NCBI GenBank assembly: GCA_964637725.1
Contig: CAZWXH010000037.1
Location: 1 to 16,198 of the forward strand
Length of the DNA stretch: 16,198 bases
Reading direction: 5' to 3'
From: CAZWXH01 sp964637725
Lineage (GTDB): Bacteria > Bacillota_I > Bacilli_A > Erysipelotrichales > Coprobacillaceae
In this document: one piece after another, positions 6,435-13,646 of the stretch
Layout of the letters: every line of letters starts with the position of its first letter
How positions within the stretch are numbered: position 1 is the first letter of the stretch
Translations under genes and position numbers: made by a program
Notes under the pieces: model-generated
What the model saw: only the letters and a program-made list of their open reading frames with translations
Told to the model about the DNA's origin: nothing
The model's database searches: none

Positions 6435-6899
6435 TTAAAACTTTGATTTTTCATAGTTGTAAGGAATACTTGTCCCTACAACAACATCTTCTATTTTTTC
6501 TATAATAAGCCAATCATCCATATTACCTTGATGGTCAAAATCTAGAGGTTTGATGATTTCAATATTTTCAAATTCAATGAGACATAAACATTTTTTATGC
6601 CAACGTATTTTTTGTTTATCAGATAAATTTAACTGAGACTGATTGTCTTCTAAAATCTTTAGAATATCTTCATCTATTAATTTTGTATAGTTTTGAACAT
6701 CTTTTACTGTTGCTTTTACAGAAATAATCCCCGTACCTTTTTCCATAAAATAAAGACTCTCTCCTTTATAAACACGACTATGAGGAATCTTTCTTCCAGC
6801 CGCCCCTCTAACTACCATTGTTTTTTGGCCTGATATTATTTTATCTAATACCTTGTCGTTTTTCTTTCCAGTATTATCACAATAGACTAAATGAATCAT
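6435..6899 (-). CDS. ASCH/PUA-like domain protein (predicted RNA-binding)
   Basis: 154 residues, cytoplasmic. The segment ISGQKTMVVRGAAGRKIPHS, then a GESLYFMEKGTG turn and a strand ISVKATVKDV, follows the ASCH/PUA-like beta-barrel pattern (G-x-K-T-x-x-x-R, then a G-[ED]-x-[IL] turn). A helical part with a charged QKIRWHKKCLCLIEFENIE follows, then DWLIIEKIEDVVVGTSIPYN. ASCH-like folds are associated with RNA or modified nucleotides; the assignment is by pattern and moderate. It is the middle gene of the operon: ATG 6899 comes one base after the AraC stop, and its GGAGG lies within the last AraC codons, so translation is probably coupled. Confidence 0.6.
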   Translation of the reverse strand: MIHLVYCDNTGKKNDKVLDKIISGQKTMVVRGAAGRKIPHSRVYKGESLYFMEKGTGIISVKATVKDVQNYTKLIDEDILKILEDNQSQLNLSDKQKIRWHKKCLCLIEFENIEIIKPLDFDHQGNMDDWLIIEKIEDVVVGTSIPYNYEKSKF

Positions 6900-6900
6900 T

Positions 6901-7764
6901 TTATTCCTCCTCCATTATAGGTATCCATATTTGGCTTAAATATTGAGAACTTGATTGATCTTGATCACTATACCATTCTAATTCGGGACAAGCAGCATGT
7001 TTAAAAGGATATTTTAAAAGCCATTCCTCATTGAGATAAGTCCATCCTTTTTGTATAGATTGGGGAACACTACCCCTACAATCAAAGATTGCCCAAGTTG
7101 TTTCAGGTAAATTAATCTCATAATATCCGACAGGTAATTCTTTATCTGATTGAATCATTATGCAATAATTAATTTCATTTGTTTCTTTATCATAATAATC
7201 AACAAGTCCAAAGATACCCTTTGGATTACCACAATCTAAAGAAATCAATTGAGGATAATTAGAACTTCTTAAAAACTCATTAAAAAATTCAGGTATAGTC
7301 TTATAATGTTCATTATTATTACAAGATATTCTTTTAGCTTTTCCAATAAGACGAATATGACTCATTTTTTTAATGTTCCAAGTATAACTTTGTTTATAAG
7401 TTACTTGCATTTTAGGAGTAATTGTAAGAGTCGTTTCTTTTTGTCTAGCATCTTTAGGAGAAAGTCCATGAAATTGTTGAAAGGCTTTGGTAAAAGAAGT
7501 TGGAGAATCATAACCATATTTATAACTGATATCAACTATTTTCATATTTGTACTCTTTAAGTCATAACCTGCTAATGTCATTTTTCTTTGACGCACATAA
7601 TCCGCAAAACTTAATCCATTAATATATGAGAATACTTTTTGAAAAAAGCTAAATGAACAATCTGCTATTTTGGCGATTTCATTATAATCAATGGGTTCTT
7701 CTTTTCTTTGTAAATGATTTTCTACATAATCAATTATAGTTTGTAACTTATCATTCCATTCCAT
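6901..7764 (-). CDS. AraC-family regulator with GyrI-like effector domain
   Basis: 287 residues. An N-terminal AraC-type double helix-turn-helix occupies about 5-108: IAKIADCSFSFFQKVFSYIN, then SYKYGYDSPTSFTKAFQQFH and GLSPKDAR. A C-terminal GyrI-like small-molecule-binding domain occupies about 122-286 (IRLIGKAKRIS, PEFFNEFLRS, GIFGLVDYYD, ETTWAIFDC). This architecture is known from Rob-like activators and from drug-responsive regulators that control their own operon. The start ATG 7764 has GGAG at 9-base spacing. It is divergent from the HAD gene, and probably regulates the two genes behind it. Confidence 0.92.
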   Translation of the reverse strand: MEWNDKLQTIIDYVENHLQRKEEPIDYNEIAKIADCSFSFFQKVFSYINGLSFADYVRQRKMTLAGYDLKSTNMKIVDISYKYGYDSPTSFTKAFQQFHGLSPKDARQKETTLTITPKMQVTYKQSYTWNIKKMSHIRLIGKAKRISCNNNEHYKTIPEFFNEFLRSSNYPQLISLDCGNPKGIFGLVDYYDKETNEINYCIMIQSDKELPVGYYEINLPETTWAIFDCRGSVPQSIQKGWTYLNEEWLLKYPFKHAACPELEWYSDQDQSSSQYLSQIWIPIMEEE

Positions 7765-7796
7765 CTTGTTTGACTCCGTTTCTAAAAGATAAGCCT

Positions 7797-7805
7797 ATTG
7801 TATCA
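7797..7805 (-). promoter_or_regulatory. Extended -10 promoter of AraC operon
   Basis: On the minus strand TGATACAAT, an extended -10 box. There is no good -35 (ATGAAA lies at 17 bases), consistent with a weak or activator-dependent promoter. Confidence 0.5.
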
Positions 7806-7832
7806 TTTTGATTTATATCTTTCATCTTCTTT

Positions 7833-7862
7833 TTGGTACTGTTGGGATAGAATTCTTATAAT
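7833..7862 (+). promoter_or_regulatory. Promoter of HAD phosphatase gene
   Basis: TTGGTA (7833-7838), an 18-base spacer, and TATAAT (7857-7862). The leader would be about 75 bases. A second TATAAT-like sequence near 7892-7898 is an alternative. Confidence 0.5.
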
Positions 7863-7943
7863 ATAAAAATAATTTCATTTTTAGTAAAAATTATATATAA
7901 TCTATTATTCTATGTTAATATATCATTCAAGGGGGATTGTATA

Positions 7944-8813
7944 ATGATAAAATTAGTAGTAAGTGATATGGATGGAACTTTAATTAACCATGAACAAGGA
8001 ATTTCTAAAAAGAATCTTAATGCTATTAAGGAGTTAGAAGAACGTAATATTGATTTTGCGATAGCATCAGGTAGAGATTATAACGGTGTTTATACCATTA
8101 TGCATAAATATGATTTACATTGTGAAGCTATATTAGGAAATGGTGCACAATACGTTGATAAAGCAGGAAATGTATTAATGAGCTGTTATTTAAATAAACA
8201 AGTATTTCAAGATATTATAACAATCTTTCATGAAGCTAATATTCCCTACATGGTATTTACAACAGATGGTTTCTTTACAACACAAGAGCCTCACTATGTA
8301 AGAGATTCTTTTATTACAAGAGGGAAGATTAGATTTGGGATGAATGATGAAGCATACATTGATGGAGGAAGTCATGCCCATATTCCTTGTAATCATCTTC
8401 AAAAGATTACAGATATAGAAGCTTTCCTTGAAAAAGATTTAGAAATAATAAAAGTAGAAGCTTTTTCTCTTACACCAAGTGAATTGATACCAGCAAAAGA
8501 ATTATTAAAACCAATACCTACAATATCTTACTTATCATCATTTGATGATAATGTAGAAGTTACAAATCAAAATGCTCAAAAAGGATTGATTTTAGAAAAA
8601 GTAGCGAAGTTAAAAGGACTAAAAAAAGAAGAAATAATGGTTCTAGGTGATGGCATGAATGATATTACACTATTTGAGCGTTTTCCGTATTCTTATGCGC
8701 CTAAGAATGCTGAACTAGAAATCAAGCAATTAGCTCACCAAGTTGTTTGTGATTGTGAAGAAGATGGATTTAGTGAGGCTATTCATATGATGTTGGAAGA
8801 TTTAGGAAACTAA
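7944..8813 (+). CDS. Cof-type HAD-IIB phosphatase
   Basis: 289 residues, cytoplasmic. HAD motif I is DMDGTL, with nucleophile Asp8 and acid/base Asp10. Motif II lies in FAIASGRD, the motif III lysine in NQNAQKGLIL, and motif IV is GDGMNDITLF, which holds Mg2+. The large cap between motifs II and III (about residues 85-200) is the type IIB cap. After motif IV come PYSYAPKNAELEIKQLA and the Cys/Asp tail typical of the Cof/YidA group. These enzymes dephosphorylate sugar phosphates, nucleotides or flavin precursors; the substrate cannot be told. GGGGG precedes the ATG by about 8 bases. The gene is monocistronic, and its terminator overlaps its own stop codon. Confidence 0.93.
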   Translation: MIKLVVSDMDGTLINHEQGISKKNLNAIKELEERNIDFAIASGRDYNGVYTIMHKYDLHCEAILGNGAQYVDKAGNVLMSCYLNKQVFQDIITIFHEANIPYMVFTTDGFFTTQEPHYVRDSFITRGKIRFGMNDEAYIDGGSHAHIPCNHLQKITDIEAFLEKDLEIIKVEAFSLTPSELIPAKELLKPIPTISYLSSFDDNVEVTNQNAQKGLILEKVAKLKGLKKEEIMVLGDGMNDITLFERFPYSYAPKNAELEIKQLAHQVVCDCEEDGFSEAIHMMLEDLGN

Positions 8814-8822
8814 GTCTTTTTT
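8797..8822 (+). terminator. Terminator overlapping HAD stop codon
   Basis: AAGATTTAG (8797-8805) pairs with CTAAGTCTT (8810-8818), one U-G wobble, closing a GAAA (GNRA-type) tetraloop. A TTTTTT run (8817-8822) follows. The TAA stop (8811-8813) is in the 3' arm. Confidence 0.82.
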
Positions 8823-8838
8823 CTTATATATTAATAAA

Positions 8839-8873
8839 TTCTTAAGATGTTCATAAAAATAATGTAGTATAAT
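8839..8873 (+). promoter_or_regulatory. Promoter and direct-repeat operator of the VanRS-like genes
   Basis: TTCTTAA (8839-8845) and TTCATAA (8850-8856) are repeated with an 11-base period. They overlap where a -35 box would lie for the TATAAT at 8868-8873, and no good -35 exists. This is the layout of promoters activated by OmpR/PhoB-type regulators, here probably autoregulated by the adjacent gene product. Confidence 0.6.
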
Positions 8874-8898
8874 GTAGAAAAGTGGGGGGAGTGATTTT

Positions 8899-9579
8899 AT
8901 GAAGGTTATGGTTGTAGATGATGAACGAGAAATTGCTGATCTTGTTGAGCTATATTTAAAAAATGAAGGAATGGAAGTTTACAAGTTTTATAATGGAAAT
9001 GAGGCTTTAGCGTGTATCAAGAGTACCAATCTAGATTTAGCTATCCTAGATATTATGTTGCCTGATATTGATGGTCTCGCAATTTGTCAAAAGATTAGAG
9101 AGAAACATGATTATCCGATTATTATGTTAACAGCCAAGGAAACTGAAATTGATAAAATCACCGGTTTAACTATCGGAGCTGATGATTATGTTACAAAGCC
9201 ATTTCGTCCTTTAGAATTAATGGCAAGAGTTAAAGCACAATTAAGACGTTATAAAACATTTTCGTCAACCCAGGTTCAAAACTTGATTACAATTAAAGAT
9301 TTAACTATCGATAAAGATAATCATTTATGTTTTTTAGATAATAAAAAAATATCTTTAACACCGACTGAATTTTCTATTCTTTGGTTATTGTGTGAAAACA
9401 AAGGGAAGGTAGTGAGTGTTGATCAAGTTTTTCAAGATCTATGGGGTGAAAAGTATTATAGTGGTAATAGTAGTTCTATTATGGTTCATATTCGTCATTT
9501 AAGAGAGAAACTTAATGATTCAGTAGAGAATTCAAAATATATACAAACGGTATGGGGAGTAGGTTATAAAGTTGAATAA
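8899..9579 (+). CDS. VanR-like OmpR-family response regulator
   Basis: 226 residues. The receiver domain (1-115) has acidic pocket Asp7/Asp8, phospho-acceptor Asp51 in LAILDIMLPD, Thr78 and Lys100. The stretches EIADLVELYLKNEG, LTIGADDYVTKPFRP and LMARVKAQLRRY closely resemble VanR of enterococcal vancomycin-resistance systems. A winged-helix DNA-binding domain follows (about 130-225: LTPTEFSILWLLCENKGKVV, VHIRHLREKLND, IQTVWGVGYKVE). GGGGGGA lies 8 bases before the ATG. The reading frame overlaps the kinase gene by 8 bases. There are no vanH/A/X genes, so this is more likely an envelope-stress regulator of the VanR group than a resistance locus. The C39 peptidase downstream is a likely target. 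Confidence 0.95.
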   Translation: MKVMVVDDEREIADLVELYLKNEGMEVYKFYNGNEALACIKSTNLDLAILDIMLPDIDGLAICQKIREKHDYPIIMLTAKETEIDKITGLTIGADDYVTKPFRPLELMARVKAQLRRYKTFSSTQVQNLITIKDLTIDKDNHLCFLDNKKISLTPTEFSILWLLCENKGKVVSVDQVFQDLWGEKYYSGNSSSIMVHIRHLREKLNDSVENSKYIQTVWGVGYKVE

Positions 9580-10666
9580 GGATTATACAAGTCAATTTCA
9601 AAAAGAGATTTTTAAAAAACATATGTATGTTGCTTCAATATCTATTGTTATTATATTATTGTTTTATTTCTTTTTAGATCATTTTTATAATGGAGCAGTT
9701 ATTAATTTTATTCAAAGGATCTTTGGTCATGGTTTTGCATATTTTATATTAAAGAATCAAAACATGGTTGTATTTATAACTTTATTAGTTGTTTTGATTA
9801 TTAACTTTCTTATTGTTGAAATCTATGCATTACAAAAAATATCTTTAGTATTCTCTCAAATGAGAATCTTATTTCAAAAAGATAATCAACGGATTGTATT
9901 AGATGATTCATTATATGAACTTGAACAAGATTTTAATTTATTAAAGCAACAAAGTCTAGAAAATGAAAAAAAAGCAATACAAGAAACGCAACATAAAGTT
10001 GATATGATTGCTTATCTTGCTCATGATATAAAAACACCATTAGCATCAGTTATAGGATATTTATGTTTATTAGAAGAAAGTGATGAAATATCTGAAAATC
10101 TCCGTCAAAAATACACTCATTTATCTTTAGAAAAAGCATATCGTTTAGAAAAATTAATTAATGAATTCTTTGAAATAGCAAAATTAAATCAAACAGATAA
10201 TCCTTTAAATAAAGAAGATATTCATTTACATTATTTGTTTGAACAAATGAAAGAAGAATTCTATCCTCTCATGCAAGAGAAAAACCAAAATATCGAAGTC
10301 TGTATTGATGATGATATGATGATCTACGCTGATGCGAATAAAATAGCGAGAGTCTTTAGCAATATATTAAAGAATGCTTTACATTATGGTGATATCAATT
10401 CAAATATTATTGTTGAAGCATATATCGATAATTATTATTCTGTTATCACTTTTAAAAATCAAGGACCTACAATTCCTAAAGAGAAATTAGATATTATATT
10501 TGATCAGTTCTATCGTTTGGATAGTTCACGTTCTTCTCAAACCGGTGGTTCAGGTTTAGGGTTATCTATCGCAAAAACGATTGTTGAACAACATTTTGGT
10601 CATATCCAAGTAATAAGTGAAAATAATGAAACCATTTTTATTGTGAAGATACCGCTTCATCAATAA
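9572..10666 (+). CDS. VanS-like membrane sensor histidine kinase
   Basis: 364 residues. Two membrane segments (about 18-38 and 63-83) enclose a very short external loop (about 25 residues), so it may sense within the membrane or through a partner. A coiled linker and HisKA domain follow, with the phospho-acceptor His151 in AYLAHDIKTPLASVIGYLCL. The ATPase domain has an N-box NILKNALHYGD (Asn264, Asn268), G1 NQGPTIP, F-box FDQFYRLDSSRS and G2 GGSGLGLSIAK near 324. Similarity to VanS is clear around the His box. The start is TTG 9572 overlapping the regulator's end (translational coupling). It phosphorylates the VanR-like partner; the ligand is unknown. Confidence 0.93.
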   Translation: MNKDYTSQFQKEIFKKHMYVASISIVIILLFYFFLDHFYNGAVINFIQRIFGHGFAYFILKNQNMVVFITLLVVLIINFLIVEIYALQKISLVFSQMRILFQKDNQRIVLDDSLYELEQDFNLLKQQSLENEKKAIQETQHKVDMIAYLAHDIKTPLASVIGYLCLLEESDEISENLRQKYTHLSLEKAYRLEKLINEFFEIAKLNQTDNPLNKEDIHLHYLFEQMKEEFYPLMQEKNQNIEVCIDDDMMIYADANKIARVFSNILKNALHYGDINSNIIVEAYIDNYYSVITFKNQGPTIPKEKLDIIFDQFYRLDSSRSSQTGGSGLGLSIAKTIVEQHFGHIQVISENNETIFIVKIPLHQ

Positions 10667-10667
10667 G

Positions 10668-10721
10668 TTAAGAAATTCTTAAAGAATTCTTAAAGAAATT
10701 TATCATTCTCTTCTTTATACT
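10668..10721 (+). promoter_or_regulatory. Promoter and tandem 11-bp operator of C39 peptidase gene
   Basis: TTCTTAAAGAA occurs twice in perfect tandem (10676-10686, 10687-10697), giving TTCTTAA-N4-TTCTTAA, the same pattern as before the regulator gene at 8839. An inverted TTAAGAA (10668-10674) precedes it. TATACT (10716-10721) is a reasonable -10, and the repeats end about where its -35 would be, with no consensus -35. This suggests activation by the VanR-like regulator. Confidence 0.62.
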
Positions 10722-10741
10722 GATGTTGTGGAGGAAACAGT

Positions 10742-11497
10742 ATGAAAAAGAGAATTTTTATATTTCTAACAATTATTATTATACCCATTGGAATATTGTT
10801 AGCAGATCGTTATATATTGAAAGATGATATACGCTTAAATGCGCGTTCTAATCAAGGAGCAGAGTGGGATTATATTTATGAACATCAAAAAGAATATCCT
10901 CCTTCTTTATTAAGACTGGCATCAAGAAATCCAGAAACGATTCCTTTTGTTGCTAATTACTTAAAAGAATCTAAAAAAACGCATTCAATGAATATCAGAG
11001 ATGATTTGAAGAATGGGGAGATACCGCTTTTATTACAATGGGATCAACGATGGGGATATAAAGGATATGGTGATGATATGATGGCAATTAATGGGTGTGG
11101 ACCAACATGCTTATCAATGGTTGTAAGTTATCTCAAACAAGATCCAACTTATCATCCTTATTTTATAGCGAAATATGCATTAGATAAAGGCTATTGGACG
11201 GGTGAAAGTACATCGTGGGACTTAATGAATGAAGGCGCTAGAAATCTAGGCTTAGAAGTTCGCGAGTTATCTCTAGATGAACAAAAGATGATTGATGAAC
11301 TCAATAAAGGAAATCCTATTATTTGTAGTATGTCTAAAGGTATTTTTACAACAACGGGTCACTTTATTGTCATAAAAGAATATAAAGATAAAAAGTTTTA
11401 TGTCAATGATCCAAACAGTCCTAAAAAAAGTGCAGTCGGTTATTCTTTTGAAGAAATTCAGTACCAAATTAAAAATATTTGGGCGTATAATATTTAA
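10742..11497 (+). CDS. Membrane-anchored C39-like cysteine peptidase
   Basis: 251 residues. An N-terminal uncleaved membrane anchor (about 4-22) puts the rest outside the cell. A roughly 75-residue spacer leads to a Peptidase_C39_2-type domain (about 90-250): IPLLLQWDQRWG, the catalytic Cys119 in NGCGPTCLSMVV, His207 in TGHFIVI and Asp223 in VNDPNS. The catalytic triad is complete. The LLQWDQRWG lead-in is common in exported C39-like proteins of Firmicutes, whose substrates are mostly unknown. No ABC transporter or bacteriocin gene is adjacent, so a leader-peptide-processing role is not supported. GGAGG precedes the ATG by 7 bases. It has its own promoter with regulator-like operator repeats, 75 bases after the VanS-like kinase. 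Confidence 0.9.
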   Translation: MKKRIFIFLTIIIIPIGILLADRYILKDDIRLNARSNQGAEWDYIYEHQKEYPPSLLRLASRNPETIPFVANYLKESKKTHSMNIRDDLKNGEIPLLLQWDQRWGYKGYGDDMMAINGCGPTCLSMVVSYLKQDPTYHPYFIAKYALDKGYWTGESTSWDLMNEGARNLGLEVRELSLDEQKMIDELNKGNPIICSMSKGIFTTTGHFIVIKEYKDKKFYVNDPNSPKKSAVGYSFEEIQYQIKNIWAYNI

Positions 11498-11503
11498 AAT
11501 ATT

Positions 11504-11532
11504 TTGACTATTATTCTTTTTTCTATTAGAAT
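11504..11532 (+). promoter_or_regulatory. Promoter of small gene
   Basis: TTGACT (11504-11509), a 17-base spacer and TAGAAT (11527-11532): a strong SigA-type promoter starting 6 bases after the C39 peptidase stop. The leader would be about 16 bases. Confidence 0.75.
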
Positions 11533-11555
11533 ATCTTCATAAAGAAGGTGAATAT

Positions 11556-11711
11556 ATGTCTATCAAAACAAAGTTAGATACAACAGACCAAGATACTACA
11601 AAAGTAGATTACCAACTTTTTGCGACCGTTGATGATGCAATCAAAGATGTTAAAATTGATGAACAAACAGTTATAAAGATTAAAATAACAGATGAACATG
11701 ATGAAAAATAA
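11556..11711 (+). CDS. Small acidic protein of unknown function (51 aa)
   Basis: The frame encodes MSIKTKLDTTDQDTTKVDYQ and ends KITDEHDEK, 51 residues. I do not recognise the family. It is soluble, has no Cys or Trp, and is rich in Asp, Thr and Lys. The second half (LFATVDDAIKDV, then EQTVIKIKIT) could form a short helix and a beta strand. Support for a real gene is structural: AAGAAGGTGA (11542-11551) precedes ATG 11556 with suitable spacing, a TTGACT-17-TAGAAT promoter lies just upstream, and a terminator hairpin overlaps its stop. It stands alone between the peptidase gene and the surface-protein operon. The AT content matches its neighbours. Confidence 0.75.
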   Translation: MSIKTKLDTTDQDTTKVDYQLFATVDDAIKDVKIDEQTVIKIKITDEHDEK

Positions 11712-11730
11712 TCATGTTTTTTATTTTATT
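11695..11730 (+). terminator. Terminator overlapping the small gene's stop codon
   Basis: AACATGAT (11695-11702) pairs with ATCATGTT (11711-11718) around an 8-base loop, followed by TTTTATTTTATTTT. The last three codons and stop of the 51-residue gene lie in the hairpin. Confidence 0.82.
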
Positions 11731-11742
11731 TTATGTCATACA

Positions 11743-11770
11743 CATAATATTTAATGCAAATTCATAATAT
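11743..11770. repeat. Direct repeat CATAATAT with 20-base period
   Basis: CATAATAT occurs at 11743-11750 and 11763-11770, two helical turns apart, about 45 bases upstream of the promoter of the surface-protein operon. It may be a regulator site, but in AT-rich DNA it could be chance. Confidence 0.35.
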
Positions 11771-11814
11771 ATTTGACAGTTTCTGTTTTTTTAAAGACAT
11801 AAAGATTGTTATCG

Positions 11815-11843
11815 TTGTATAGAAAATTAAAACCATATATAAT
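11815..11843 (+). promoter_or_regulatory. Promoter of surface protein-regulator-kinase operon
   Basis: TTGTAT (11815-11820), a 17-base spacer, TATAAT (11838-11843). Start near 11850, about 24 bases before the ATG. A TTGACA at 11773-11778 also exists, but no good -10 lies 16-18 bases after it. Confidence 0.62.
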
Positions 11844-11873
11844 TAAAGCAGATAGAAGAAGGGAGAGATAGTC

Positions 11874-13646
11874 ATGAAAAAATTGTTTAAATTACTGTTA
11901 ACTCTTTGTTTTGTGACTTTTCTTACAATTGATGTTGTGAATGCAAATAGTCAATTTTCAATAACTTCTCCCCTCGATTTGATGATCTTTACGAATGGAA
12001 ACTCTGGAAGTGATGCAATCCTCAAAAATGATATCATTATTTCTAAAAGAGAATTCAATGTGCTTTCGCCTTTAAAAGATAAGAATATTGATATGAATGG
12101 ATTCTCACTTATTATTGAAAAAGACCATATGTTCGCTGTGAAATCTAAATACACAAATAGTATAGTCCGTTTTTATACCAATTCTTCTGATCCTATATTT
12201 ATTGTAAGAGGAGGACTTGAACTGTATTCAGGAGAATATTCTTCGACTGGTAAGGGGAGTCTTGTGAAGATTGAAGGTGAAGGGAAACTCTATACAAAGC
12301 AACCTTTTTTGGAGAGTACCTTTTATCCAAATGATGAAGGACAAGAGATAGGAATGCATTCCATCTATGATAATCAAAAAGTAAAGATGACAATACCAGA
12401 AGGAACAGCGATACAAGGAGGAAGTGAAACTGCTTATTATCATATGGATATTCATGCGAAAACAGTCGTTGACAGTTTGATAAAGCCAGTGTTTTATTAT
12501 TCGTCTATTCAAAGTTCACAAGCAATAGGCGTTACACAAGGAACTTATAATGGAGTTACAAACATGAAGAAGATTCCGATATGGGAACATCAATTGGTTA
12601 TGGGGATAGGTGATGATATTATAGATGAATATGATATGAACAAAGCTACTCCAGAACATATTATGACGAAGGATAATCAGTATATTACGGTGTCATTTGA
12701 TACCTCTTTGTTTAATCCTTTACTTGATGAACAAATTCTTAAGGGAACATATCATAATGTCGATCCTTTCTATATTGATTATCTTCCAAAATTAGAATTA
12801 AAGATTTTAAAAAATCAAGAAGTTCCTTTAAGTCATTTTACAACATTTTTTGGTGGTATAGATTGTTTGACAGAAGTCTTTTATTCAAAATGGCTTAGTG
12901 TATACCCAATAATAAATCATATTAATTTCACAAATGAAGATAATATTATTTTAGAATATGCTTATAATCAAGACTTTTTATCTTCAAGATTTAATAATAA
13001 TATATTTGATTCAGGGGTGTGGAGTTCAACAGATATTAATAGCTCAGCTATGGGTTTATTAAAGGATGAAAGGATATATGCACGCTTAATTATAAAAGAA
13101 GGACTACAAAATGGATATTCCAATGTTTTAAGTTTATCGAGTAAAGGTGTTCAATACATAAGTGAACCCGAGTCTGAATGGATGACTCAGGAGAAAGAGG
13201 AAGTGGTTATTCCTTCACCACCAATTGATGGAGGAAGTAATAGAATACCTGAGGAAGTCAAACCCGAAGGTAATGATCATCGTAATGATGGTTCAGTGGA
13301 TGAACCAGCTAAGAAGAATGAAGACACGATAGATAAGGATGATATGGATTCTCATATCAAAGCTGATGAAGATATTGTTGTTGATTTAGAAAAGAATAAA
13401 GTTGTAATACCTAAAGAAGTTGTAAAGAAATATCGAGAAAGTTCATTAAAGGTGTCAGAGACACAAGAAGATGTTCAAGTTGAAGTGACTAATAAAGATG
13501 GTCATACTGAAAGAATTAAAGAGCCTGATATAGAAGTTATAAAAAATGAAACTGAATCATTTTCTTATATTGGATATATCGGTGTTGGAATTGCTTGTGT
13601 GATATGTATTATTTTGTTTTTAAGACATCAAAGGAGAGTGAACTAA
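11874..13646 (+). CDS. Secreted single-pass membrane surface protein, unknown function
   Basis: 590 residues. A signal peptide (1-24, likely cut after VNA) precedes a large extracellular region (25-430) rich in short strands. Residues about 35-185 alternate strands and turns (IDMNGFSLIIEKDHMFAV, IFIVRGGLELYSGEY, LVKIEGEGKLYTKQP), which suggests a right-handed beta-helix or similar repeat fold; this is inference. A low-complexity linker rich in Pro, Glu, Asp and Lys (about 435-500) follows, then a small domain (about 500-560), a membrane helix (YIGYIGVGIACVICIILFLR) and a short basic tail. There is no LPxTG motif, so anchoring is by the helix. GGGAG lies about 9 bases before the ATG. The regulator start codon follows the stop directly, so it is the first gene of a three-gene operon. 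It may be a surface sensor or accessory protein for the kinase; I do not recognise the family. Confidence 0.85.
   Translation: MKKLFKLLLTLCFVTFLTIDVVNANSQFSITSPLDLMIFTNGNSGSDAILKNDIIISKREFNVLSPLKDKNIDMNGFSLIIEKDHMFAVKSKYTNSIVRFYTNSSDPIFIVRGGLELYSGEYSSTGKGSLVKIEGEGKLYTKQPFLESTFYPNDEGQEIGMHSIYDNQKVKMTIPEGTAIQGGSETAYYHMDIHAKTVVDSLIKPVFYYSSIQSSQAIGVTQGTYNGVTNMKKIPIWEHQLVMGIGDDIIDEYDMNKATPEHIMTKDNQYITVSFDTSLFNPLLDEQILKGTYHNVDPFYIDYLPKLELKILKNQEVPLSHFTTFFGGIDCLTEVFYSKWLSVYPIINHINFTNEDNIILEYAYNQDFLSSRFNNNIFDSGVWSSTDINSSAMGLLKDERIYARLIIKEGLQNGYSNVLSLSSKGVQYISEPESEWMTQEKEEVVIPSPPIDGGSNRIPEEVKPEGNDHRNDGSVDEPAKKNEDTIDKDDMDSHIKADEDIVVDLEKNKVVIPKEVVKKYRESSLKVSETQEDVQVEVTNKDGHTERIKEPDIEVIKNETESFSYIGYIGVGIACVICIILFLRHQRRVN

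Noticed and set aside
8899..10666. Vancomycin-resistance locus
   Set aside because: The regulators resemble VanR and VanS, but no vanH, ligase or vanX-type gene is present, so resistance cannot be inferred.
11773..11800. TTGACA as the -35 of the surface-protein operon
   Set aside because: Nothing close to TATAAT occurs 16-18 bases downstream; the TTGTAT-17-TATAAT pair at 11815-11843 is better.
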